A stretch of DNA of 10,814 bases from NCBI GenBank assembly GCA_002402545.1, contig DHGA01000053.1:15386-26199 (forward strand), given 5' to 3'. Each line of letters starts with the position of its first letter. Within the stretch, counting starts at the first letter, position 1. A model generated the notes under the pieces. It was not told the origin of the DNA. It ran no database searches and saw nothing but the letters and a program-made list of their open reading frames with translations. The DNA is from Syntrophaceae bacterium UBA4810. GTDB taxonomy: Bacteria; Desulfobacterota; Syntrophia; Syntrophales; Smithellaceae. Below are positions 1-5,699 of the stretch, in pieces. Made by a program: the position numbers and the translations under genes.

Positions 1-522
1 CAGGCCAAGGTTATCAACTTCGGCATCCTTTACGGCATGAGCGCTTTTGGCCTGGCCAAAGAGCTTGGTGTTACGCAAAAAACCGCGCAGGCTTACATTG
101 ACGGATACTTCAACCGCTACAATAAGGTGCGCGCGTATCTAGATGCTGTTTTGGAAACAGCAAAAAGCGACGGTTATATCTGCACTCTTTTAAACCGCCG
201 CCGCTATTTGCCGGAGCTTAAAAGCAAGATTCCTTCGGTGCGGCAATTCGCCGAACGCATGGCGATCAATACCCCTATCCAGGGCACAGCCGCGGATTTG
301 ATTAAAGTGGCGATGGTAAACATCGAGCATCTGTTACAAGAAAAAAAGTTCGAGGCGCGCCTGATCATGCAGGTGCATGACGAATTGGTGCTGGAAGCGC
401 CCGTAAAGGAAAAAGAAGAAGTCACGGCGCTGGTTAAAAAAGAAATGGAAGAAGTAATCAAGCTTAAGGTGCCGCTGAAAGTGGAAATTGCCGCAGGCTA
501 TAACTGGGATGAGGCACACTGA
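1..522 (+). CDS. polA: DNA polymerase I, C-terminal part (5' end outside window)
   Basis: The reading frame is open from base 1 and encodes the last 173 residues of a family A DNA polymerase, the enzyme of gap repair and Okazaki fragment processing. The fragment opens inside the O helix. The residues KVINFGILYG (residues 3-12) match the family pattern K-x-x-N-F-G-x-x-Y-G, with Lys3, Phe7 and Tyr11 equivalent to E. coli K758, F762 and Y766. Further on come the conserved QGTAADLIK segment and motif C, QVHDELVLE, holding the metal-binding His-Asp-Glu (residues 126-128). The end, NWDEAH, matches the usual PolA C-terminus, so the 3' end is intact. An ATG at base 37 lies inside the polymerase domain and is not a start. 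The TGA stop shares its A with the ATG of the next gene, which implies translational coupling. Whether the 5' nuclease and 3' exonuclease domains are present cannot be seen here. Confidence 0.97.
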   Translation, partial: QAKVINFGILYGMSAFGLAKELGVTQKTAQAYIDGYFNRYNKVRAYLDAVLETAKSDGYICTLLNRRRYLPELKSKIPSVRQFAERMAINTPIQGTAADLIKVAMVNIEHLLQEKKFEARLIMQVHDELVLEAPVKEKEEVTALVKKEMEEVIKLKVPLKVEIAAGYNWDEAH

Positions 523-1406
523 TGGCTGTTGAAAAAACAAAAACCACAACATTAATTTTATTTGTTTTCCGGTTAATCCCGAGATTTGTGCGCAAAGCAA
601 TATTCATAAGTTTATTTATTATCTTCTATCACCTCGACTCGCGGCGCCGCTTAATAACCCTGCACAATCTGCAACGCTCCTTCCCGGAAAAAAACTACAG
701 GGAAATTATCAAAATTGCGAAAGGGACGTATCGTCATTTTGCTATTGTCGGCGCAGAATTTCCGGAAATGCCCTCGATCACAAAAGAAAACGCGCACAAC
801 TGGCTGGACGTGGATGGTTATGAAAATTACCTGACAGCCAACGCCAAGGGCAAAGGCATCCTTTCCATTGTCGCGCATTTCGGAAACTGGGAATTATTGC
901 CGGTGGGCATCCCGATTTATGCCAGGCCGATCCATATTGTTTACCGGCCGCTGGATAACAAAATTATCGATAATATCGTTGAATATGTGCGCACCATGCG
1001 CGGGAACAGTTTGATCCCCAAGGGCGGCTCCGGAAAAAAAATTATGGAGTTGTTGAAACAGAATCAAATTATCGGCATTCTCAGTGATCAGAATGTAGAT
1101 ACTTATGAAGGGGTTTTTGTTGATTTTTTCGGGCGGCCGGCCTGCACGGGAGCGGGGCTTGCCGTAATGGCCATGCGCTCCGGCGCGCCGGTTATCGCCA
1201 TCTTTCCCGCCCGGCAAAAATCAGGTAGATACAAGATTATCGTAAAACCTCCCATTGAAGCCGTCCGCACGGGCAATTACGAAGCGGATCTGATTTTCAA
1301 CACTCAGCGCTTTACAAAAATCATCGAAGAAATTGTGCGCGAATATCCGGAGCAGTGGTTCTGGTTCCACCAACGCTGGAAAACAAAAATGCCTAAGAAG
1401 CAATAG
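522..1406 (+). CDS. LpxL/HtrB-family lipid A (Kdo2-lipid IVA-type) acyltransferase
   Basis: This is a 294-residue protein of the lysophospholipid acyltransferase superfamily, in the branch that adds secondary acyl chains to lipid A at the inner membrane. A hydrophobic stretch at about residues 10-36 serves as an N-terminal membrane anchor. The catalytic H-x4-E motif is HFGNWE (His119, Glu124). Other family blocks are YRPLDN (141-146), SDQN (188-191), FFGRPACTG (202-210) and the C-terminal EQWFWFHQRWK (277-287), which corresponds to the EQY.W.HRRFK block of LpxL/LpxM. The length is normal for the family. The start overlaps the polA stop by one base (TGATG), so the gene is probably translated by coupling. 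Its presence implies a Gram-negative LPS envelope. The sequence does not tell which acyl position (LpxL or LpxM) is modified, and I give no symbol for that reason. The stop is followed at once by a relic of another gene. Confidence 0.93.
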   Translation: MAVEKTKTTTLILFVFRLIPRFVRKAIFISLFIIFYHLDSRRRLITLHNLQRSFPEKNYREIIKIAKGTYRHFAIVGAEFPEMPSITKENAHNWLDVDGYENYLTANAKGKGILSIVAHFGNWELLPVGIPIYARPIHIVYRPLDNKIIDNIVEYVRTMRGNSLIPKGGSGKKIMELLKQNQIIGILSDQNVDTYEGVFVDFFGRPACTGAGLAVMAMRSGAPVIAIFPARQKSGRYKIIVKPPIEAVRTGNYEADLIFNTQRFTKIIEEIVREYPEQWFWFHQRWKTKMPKKQ

Positions 1407-1622
1407 ACGCCTTTCAACTTTTGGTGGATTCCGGAAAAGCCTGATGGCGATTACCTGGCAATTGGCATATATGGCCAGGCAATCTACATTTACCCTCGAT
1501 ACAATATAGTGATTGCTAAAACCTCAGCTTACGAAAACTACAATAAAGACGGCGACGACATGGAGATAGAATCTATCGAGATGTTCAGGGCAATTGCCCG
1601 GGGTATGGGGAGACATAATTAA
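1407..1622 (+). pseudogene. C-terminal remnant of a class C beta-lactamase-type serine hydrolase
   Basis: From base 1419 a frame reads FWWIPEKPDGDYLAIGIYG and then continues with QAIYIYP, IVIAKTSAYENY, DGDDMEIE and MFRAIARGMG, ending in TAA at 1620-1622. This is how the last 65-70 residues of the serine hydrolase/6-aminohexanoate-dimer-hydrolase branch of the beta-lactamase superfamily read: a 'GYGWWIP..PDGD..A.G.YGQ.I.V.P..N.V...TSA' block and then a helix ending in FRAIAR. The frame is open only back to the lpxL-like stop, so the N-terminal domain with the catalytic Ser-x-x-Lys is absent, and there is no ribosome site or good start codon. It is best read as a relic left when a deletion or rearrangement joined the acyltransferase end to the hydrolase tail. 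The family call comes from remembered sequence pattern, not a search. Confidence 0.75.
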
Positions 1623-1681
1623 TAAAAAACGATCACTGTCATTAACTATACCTGTTAAAAGCACAGTAAAAGGTCCCAAGA

Positions 1682-1716
1682 AGTGGACATTCGCGGGTGC
1701 GATTTCGCCGTCCACT
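1682..1716. repeat. 7-bp inverted repeat in GC-rich block
   Basis: AGTGGAC (1682-1688) is answered by GTCCACT (1710-1716) across a 21-base GC-rich spacer that itself can fold (TCGC, 1691-1694, and GCGA, 1699-1702). The block differs in composition from the AT-rich DNA after it. It might be the end of a lost insertion sequence, but no transposase remnant is visible to support that. Confidence 0.3.
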
Positions 1717-1913
1717 GGAGAGCATAATGTTACTATATTTCGCTTAATATTCTTTGGTTTTATTTATCCCCTAAAGCTGATGCCTTGTAGATGTCGCTGG
1801 CAGCACCAGGACGTGATGAAAACAATTCATTTAAATTCTTATTATTATTGGATAAATATATTGAAACCAGAATTAATTTGGCAAATAACCCCACTTTTTG
1901 ACGCCGATATTAC

Positions 1914-1940
1914 TTGACACAAAATACGCTTTCATATAGT
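1914..1940 (+). promoter_or_regulatory. Candidate sigma70-type promoter of the binding-protein gene
   Basis: A perfect TTGACA (1914-1919) is followed 15 bases later by TATAGT (1935-1940), giving an expected start near 1947 and a leader of about 45 bases. The spacer is 2 bases shorter than ideal, which lowers confidence, but the position directly ahead of the gene fits. Confidence 0.5.
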
Positions 1941-1978
1941 TACGCCCCCAACAAGGAAGTTTATTAGCAATTCAATGA

Positions 1979-1985
1979 AAAGGAG
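1979..1985 (+). promoter_or_regulatory. Ribosome binding site that selects the GTG start
   Basis: AAAGGAG (about 1979-1985) lies 8 bases ahead of GTG 1994. A nearer ATG at 1989-1991 is only 3 bases from it and is followed immediately by TAG, so it cannot start the gene. The GTG at 1994 is the workable start. Confidence 0.75.
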
Positions 1986-1993
1986 ATAATGTA

Positions 1994-3202
1994 GTGAGTT
2001 TGAAAAATTTTTTTTGTATTTCGGCAGTTATTGCAACTCTGGGGTTTTTTGTCGCGGTAAATGATTCTTTCGCCCAAAAGCTCGGTTTTGACGACAAAGA
2101 AATTCGCATTGCGCAGTTCAGCCCTCAGACAGGACCAGCGGCGCTTTGGGGTGCCGTGGCCAGGGGAACCAGCGTGCTGGTTGATCTGGTCAACGAGGAA
2201 GGCGGCATCCACGGTAGAAAAATCAGATATTTTATCCGTGACGACCAGTATAACCCCTCTCAGGCGATGGCCGTGGTACGAGAGCTGGTAGATAGGCAGG
2301 GGATATTTGCCTTCACCGGCGGCGTTTCCGGAGCGGGCTCCCATGCCGTGAAAGGTTATCTCGACAGCAAAAAGATATTATGGGTTGTGCCCGGCACCGC
2401 TTCGCTCAATCCCATTGATGATCCGCCCAGCCGTTACCGTTTCCACGCCTATCCACTTTTCCAGGATGAAACGAGCATCCTGACCAAGTATATTGTGGAA
2501 AAAAGAGGATTAAAGAAAATTGGTTTTCTTTATCAGAATGATGTTTTTGGCAAAGTCGGCCTGGAAGGTTGCAAGCAGCGCCTTAATGCGCTGGGCATGA
2601 AACTGGTTTTGGAAATCCCCGTAGAGCCTACTACTACGGACGTTTCTTCACAGGTGTTGCGACTGAGAAACGCGGGAGCCGAAGCAGTTTTCATGTGGGT
2701 CAACCCCTCCGTGGCCATAATGATGCTGAAAACCAGCGCCAGTATCGGCTACAAGCCTCAATGGATTTCTCATACCGGGCTTTCCGATTATCAGGTTATG
2801 TATAAAATTTCGGACGGCCTCTACGAAGGAGTTATTACCTCCGCCGCCGCTCCCGAGCCGGATTCTAAAGATCCACTGGTGACAAAATACAGAAACGCGG
2901 CAAAGCGGTTCGCCCCGAAAGACAACTGGGGTGTTTATATGAGCGTGGGAATTATCTACGTTGAGCCGTTAATTGAGGCCCTGAAAAGAACAGGAAGAAA
3001 TCTCAGCACGGAAGCAGTTATCAAGGAACTGGAAAATTTCAGAGGCTGGAAAGGTCTCGGAGCTCCGATAACCTGGACTAAGGATCAGCGTCAGGGAGTA
3101 GATTCCATCCAGGTAGCTAAATGCGGTCCCAACGGCACGCACATAATGCTGCAGGATTGGACGCCAAACGATCTGGCAACCTGGAAAAAGAAGAAGAAAT
3201 AA
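1994..3202 (+). CDS. ABC transporter substrate-binding protein, LivJ-like (branched-chain amino acid type)
   Basis: This 402-residue secreted protein belongs to the type I periplasmic binding proteins (Peripla_BP_6/LivJ-LivK family). Such proteins capture branched-chain amino acids, amides, or aromatic and short organic acids for a Liv-type ABC importer. Residues 1-27 form a signal peptide: a short basic start, a hydrophobic core, and a predicted cut at SFA|Q. The mature start, IRIAQFSPQTGPAALWG, is the usual first strand and ligand loop. VDLVNEEGGIHGRKI, FAFTGGVSGAGSHAV and GFLYQNDVFGKVGLEG are further family blocks marking the first lobe and the hinge. Length is normal. The start is GTG. 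The protein ends in five lysines. No permease or ATPase genes lie in the window: the next gene downstream is on the other strand, so this is an orphan component that must serve a transporter encoded elsewhere. The ligand cannot be inferred. A hairpin begins 10 bases after the stop. Confidence 0.92.
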   Translation: MSLKNFFCISAVIATLGFFVAVNDSFAQKLGFDDKEIRIAQFSPQTGPAALWGAVARGTSVLVDLVNEEGGIHGRKIRYFIRDDQYNPSQAMAVVRELVDRQGIFAFTGGVSGAGSHAVKGYLDSKKILWVVPGTASLNPIDDPPSRYRFHAYPLFQDETSILTKYIVEKRGLKKIGFLYQNDVFGKVGLEGCKQRLNALGMKLVLEIPVEPTTTDVSSQVLRLRNAGAEAVFMWVNPSVAIMMLKTSASIGYKPQWISHTGLSDYQVMYKISDGLYEGVITSAAAPEPDSKDPLVTKYRNAAKRFAPKDNWGVYMSVGIIYVEPLIEALKRTGRNLSTEAVIKELENFRGWKGLGAPITWTKDQRQGVDSIQVAKCGPNGTHIMLQDWTPNDLATWKKKKK

Positions 3203-3212
3203 TTAACAACAC

Positions 3213-3254
3213 AAGGATTTGACCCCTGACTTTTGAAACAGGGGTCAAATCCTT
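3213..3254. repeat. Perfect 16-bp inverted repeat, REP-like hairpin
   Basis: AAGGATTTGACCCCTG (3213-3228) pairs perfectly with its reverse complement at 3239-3254 across a 10-base loop. No run of T follows on the plus strand, so it is not a standard intrinsic terminator, although a hairpin this stable could protect or end the transcript of the binding-protein gene. The GGGGTCAAATC-type core resembles the extragenic palindromes linked to REP-associated (Y1) transposases. That link rests on memory of such motifs, and no transposase is in the window. Confidence 0.7.
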
Positions 3255-3329
3255 ATTGACATAATATATTTTAAGTAAGTATCATCTGGCAAACCTTCTC
3301 TTAAAAATTAAATATCCCGAAATCTATAA

Positions 3330-3358
3330 ATTTGTCTAACCCCTGATATAAAATCCTT
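3330..3358. repeat. Possible decayed second copy of the REP-like repeat
   Basis: The bases ATTTG, ACCCCTGA and AAATCCTT occur in the same order as in the hairpin at 3213-3254, but with small insertions and with the loop and much of the right arm missing. This may be a deleted copy of the same element. The match is short and could be chance in AT-rich DNA. Confidence 0.3.
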
Positions 3359-3388
3359 AAAAGATTTTGGCGGCCTGTTCTTCTACAG

Positions 3389-3967
3389 TTATTTTTTTTG
3401 CATCTGAGAGGCCTTTTTGCCCAATTCAAAAGCCTGCCCTATCGCAGTTTTGTCGTTGATAATATCTGCCTTTTCGGCGGCTGAAGCCATTACAGCTCCG
3501 AGCCAGCTTAGCTTTGTCATATCCGCTGTTGACTTAAAACTATGGACAATCGGATCAGCCGTATGCGGGTTTGGATCGCCGCACACGGTAATCAGGCCAA
3601 TGCGCTTGCCCTTCATTTTCGGATAATAAGCTTTCTGCCAGCGCCATTCGGCGTCAAAGAGCGCTGTCCACCTATCAAGATACGCTTTCATCTGTGCGGT
3701 CATCGCCCAGAAATAAACCGGGCAGCTGTGAATGATGGCATCGGCCTCCAAAATCTTTTTATGGATTTCCTGCATGTCGTCCTTAATCACACAAAGACCG
3801 GTTTCGTTACATTTCTTGCAGTCATGACAGCCGGATATTTTCAGCTTATCCAGAATAATTTTTTCCACCTCCGCCCCGGCTTCCTTAGCGCCGGAAAGAG
3901 CCTCATCCAGAAGGATATCGCTGTTGCCGCCAATGCGGGGGCTTCCCATAACGCCCAATACTTTCAT
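3389..3967 (-). CDS. NADPH-dependent FMN reductase / iron-sulfur flavoprotein (ISF) type
   Basis: This 192-residue cytoplasmic protein has a flavodoxin-like fold. GSPRIGGNSD (residues 8-17) is the FMN-phosphate loop, and SCPVYFWAMTAQMKAYLDRW (81-100) is the conserved second flavin-binding segment. Four cysteines (47, 50, 53 and 59) are spaced C-x2-C-x2-C-x5-C, the compact motif that holds a [4Fe-4S] cluster in archaeal and anaerobe iron-sulfur flavoproteins. The protein is therefore expected to carry FMN and probably a cluster, and to move electrons or reduce O2, H2O2 or quinone-like compounds. Partners are unknown. The start is supported by GGGAG placed 7 bases ahead of the ATG. It begins 28 bases after the stop of the ferritin-like/SHOCT gene on the same strand, so the two are probably co-transcribed. 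A weak repeat (about 3350-3368) may end the unit. Confidence 0.88.
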   Translation of the reverse strand: MKVLGVMGSPRIGGNSDILLDEALSGAKEAGAEVEKIILDKLKISGCHDCKKCNETGLCVIKDDMQEIHKKILEADAIIHSCPVYFWAMTAQMKAYLDRWTALFDAEWRWQKAYYPKMKGKRIGLITVCGDPNPHTADPIVHSFKSTADMTKLSWLGAVMASAAEKADIINDKTAIGQAFELGKKASQMQKK

Positions 3968-3995
3968 TTAAATTCTCCCTAGCTAGTTAACAGTG

Positions 3996-4832
3996 CTATT
4001 CCAAATCCTTCTTCATCTGGTCAAACTCTTCTCTGGTAATTTCGCCTTTGCTGTATCGCTTTTTAATAATATCCAGCGGCGTATCCTGAGACTGACCGGC
4101 AACATTCTTTGCCTTTATCGCCCGCACAATAAAATAAATTGCCACAACAAGAACAATCAAAAATATTATCCACATAATCATTCCTCTGTAACCATATCCA
4201 TAACCGCCCATCATACCTGGCCACATGGCGTAACGCGTACCAAATCCCCTTCTCATACCAAAACCATAACCATTACCTGCCTGCAAGGCATGTTCGAACA
4301 TCGTTAAATGATACCGGCTTTGTATGAGAATGACATCCAGTATTTCAGCCGTCTGGGAATCTTCCGCGTTTTTGATCAGCCACTCATAACGGGGCAGTAA
4401 ATCTTTTTCCATTTTGGCGCTAAGCTCATAAGCTTCCGTCAAAGTTTTTGTTTGCACTATAGGTTGCGCTTTCCCGTTAGTATTTAAACCATAAGCCGTA
4501 AACAGTTGCTGAATCCACCGCACATGCAGTTCCTCCTGCGGAATAACCATTATGTACGGCATGTGAGCATTGAATTTTTCCTGATCGGCTTCATATTGAG
4601 TCAACGAATCTTTTTCCATAACCAATATTTCCTGCAGTTTCTCCACCCATTGACTATTTTTTGGCGTCGGTAATTTATCCGGAACATCTACCCATCCGCC
4701 AGGACCCATGCCATAACCACCCATCATTCCCCGTCCCATACCATAACCATAGCCCGGCTGGCTGTACGCAATAATAGAATAAACGGCCAATAATCCCATC
4801 ACCATCAAAACGATAAATAATGATTTTTTCAT
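3996..4832 (-). CDS. Membrane-anchored Gly/Tyr/Met-rich protein with ferritin-like helical domain and C-terminal SHOCT domain
   Basis: This 278-residue envelope protein is built from several modules. Residues 1-25 are a signal peptide ending near YSQ. Residues 26-47 are rich in Gly, Tyr and Met (GYGYGMGRGMMGGYGMG). Residues 60-184 are amphipathic helices that resemble a ferritin-like (DUF2202-type) bundle: Glu73, the pair Glu100/His103 as an E-x-x-H, Glu142, and His175/Glu180/His181. A complete second E-x-x-H is not present, so metal binding is uncertain. Residues 186-217 repeat the Gly/Tyr/Met-rich style. Residues 218-238 form one membrane helix. Residues 252-278 (LDIIKKRYSKGEITREEFD and so on) are a clear SHOCT domain, a short oligomerisation module, on the cytoplasmic side if the N-terminus is exported. 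The ribosome site is an AGGAAGGAG-type run just ahead of the ATG. It is first in a unit with the flavoprotein gene. Function is unknown; metal or redox stress at the envelope is an inference. Confidence 0.8.
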   Translation of the reverse strand: MKKSLFIVLMVMGLLAVYSIIAYSQPGYGYGMGRGMMGGYGMGPGGWVDVPDKLPTPKNSQWVEKLQEILVMEKDSLTQYEADQEKFNAHMPYIMVIPQEELHVRWIQQLFTAYGLNTNGKAQPIVQTKTLTEAYELSAKMEKDLLPRYEWLIKNAEDSQTAEILDVILIQSRYHLTMFEHALQAGNGYGFGMRRGFGTRYAMWPGMMGGYGYGYRGMIMWIIFLIVLVVAIYFIVRAIKAKNVAGQSQDTPLDIIKKRYSKGEITREEFDQMKKDLE

Positions 4833-5250
4833 GACCCTCTTCTCCTTCCTCTTAATATTTATTTTTAATTAACGCACTCTGCCATAAGAAATTCATGACA
4901 ACTGCAACCTTACACTGCAGACAAGAAACGCTCAAGAAATAGAATAATATTATTGGCTAAAATACTTAATCAATTAATATAAAATAGCAATACCTATATT
5001 ATTGTAAAATTATAATACATGAAATTTATTGAGTAAAATTAATAGTAACATCCACAGTTGGGTGCATAATAAAAAATACTGGTAAATGGACATAACAGCA
5101 TAGCCTTTATATTTAAAATCCGGCCTATATTGCTAATAAGCTTTTCATATAAAAACTGAGGTTAATCCCACGCTCTATGATCACGCCTGAGATAGCGAAT
5201 CATATGCTGAAAAAACTGCCGACGACAAAACGAATAAATAACGGGAACAA
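4833..5250. other. AT-rich gene-free stretch upstream of the ferritin-like/SHOCT gene
   Basis: About 420 bases without a supportable gene. It must contain the minus-strand promoter for the gene ending at 3996, but I see no convincing -35/-10 pair. CTGCA (4902-4906) and TGCAG (4916-4920) form a small inverted repeat, and ACTGCA recurs with a 13-base period, so an operator about 70-90 bases ahead of the ATG is possible. A 34-codon frame at 5153-5257 is discussed among the rejected items. Confidence 0.5.
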
Positions 5251-5296
5251 AACCTAAAGGGATGGCGAAATGATCATTTTGCCATCCCTTTAGGTT
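5251..5296 (-). terminator. 46-bp near-perfect palindrome, likely terminator of the two-gene membrane unit
   Basis: AACCTAAAGGGATGGC (5251-5266) is matched exactly by its reverse complement at 5281-5296, and the centre AAATGATCATTT (5268-5279) is itself a palindrome. Only the pair 5267/5280 departs, as a possible G-U wobble in RNA read from the plus strand. It lies 27 bases past the stop of the minus-strand gene ending at 5324 and is followed on that strand by TTTTGTT, a weak T tract. It is plausibly a terminator. Its length and full symmetry are more than a terminator needs. Confidence 0.55.
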
Positions 5297-5323
5297 ACCA
5301 AAGAACTTCTTCTCAATTCAGAT

Positions 5324-5695
5324 TTAGGCAATTAAATAGGGAAGGAAAAACACAGTAATAATAACCACGCTGATAATCACCGAACCACTGATATAATACA
5401 TCAATTTTCGGGAATCCCATTTCGCGCCAGCCCCTTTAATTGAAAAAACCACCCCAAGAATAACAAATACAAAAAGAAGAAACACGCCGTGCGTAGTCCA
5501 ATGATGGCCCAACGCCGCTTTCATAACATTCATCACCGAGCTGCTGACTTCTTTAACAACTAAAATAACCGCGTTTAGCAGATTGGTCACCACCAGCGAA
5601 AGGCCAAAACCCAATGAATATTTATTCATATTTGTTTTATTTTTTATAACCGCCGTTTGAATATTTTTATTTTTCTTTATATTTGTTTTTTTCAT
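5324..5695 (-). CDS. Small membrane protein of unknown function (3 predicted TM helices, His-rich loop)
   Basis: I do not recognise a named family for this 123-residue protein. The first 25 residues are Lys/Asn-rich and probably cytoplasmic. Hydrophobic helices run at about 29-48, 69-88 and 100-122. Between helices 1 and 2 lies GHHWTTHG with His64, His65 and His69, which could bind a metal or haem. The ATG at 5695 is backed by AGGGGGTG about 8 bases upstream, inside the end of the preceding gene. An inner ATG (residue 23) would remove the basic tail but lacks such a site. It starts only 4 bases after the stop of the upstream membrane gene, so the two are translationally coupled and probably act together. 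The palindrome at 5251-5296 follows. Confidence 0.75.
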   Translation of the reverse strand: MKKTNIKKNKNIQTAVIKNKTNMNKYSLGFGLSLVVTNLLNAVILVVKEVSSSVMNVMKAALGHHWTTHGVFLLFVFVILGVVFSIKGAGAKWDSRKLMYYISGSVIISVVIITVFFLPYLIA

Positions 5696-5699
5696 GGCT

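Larger units (their letters stand above)
1623..1985. other. Gene-free stretch after the hydrolase relic
   Basis: About 360 bases hold no gene I can support. A frame on the plus strand (about 1594-1917) and one on the minus strand (about 1768-1908) are open by chance or are decayed, and match nothing I recognise. The stretch contains a 7-bp inverted repeat in a locally GC-rich block, and at its right end the promoter and ribosome site of the binding-protein gene. Base composition swings from GC-rich (1680-1720) to AT-rich (1735-1890), as expected of patched-together relic DNA. Confidence 0.6.

Noticed and set aside
1768..1908. Minus-strand frame ending in RPGAASDIYKASALGDK, a possible gene relic
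   Set aside because: It is short, has no start or ribosome site, and I know no family that matches. Chance openness in AT-rich DNA is as likely.
1594..1917. 107-codon plus-strand frame overlapping the hydrolase relic
   Set aside because: Its start lies inside the relic in another frame, there is no ribosome site, and the translation has no recognisable or protein-like pattern.
3256..3285. Promoter-like TTGACA (3256-3261) and TATCAT (3280-3285) on the plus strand
   Set aside because: No plus-strand gene follows; it would only transcribe antisense to the flavoprotein gene. It is probably chance, though an antisense RNA cannot be excluded.
3342..3354. 13-base word CCTGATATAAAAT shared with 7905-7917
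   Set aside because: One shared 13-mer in an AT-rich 10-kb window is about what chance gives, and the flanks do not match.
3542..3982. 146-codon plus-strand frame over the flavoprotein gene
   Set aside because: It is an antisense shadow. The minus strand encodes clear flavin-binding and cysteine motifs.
5153..5257. A 34-codon plus-strand frame containing MITPEIANHMLKKLP, which reads like real protein
   Set aside because: It has no ribosome site, lies alone in AT-rich DNA, runs into the palindrome, and matches no family I recognise. It may be a gene scrap, but it cannot be supported.
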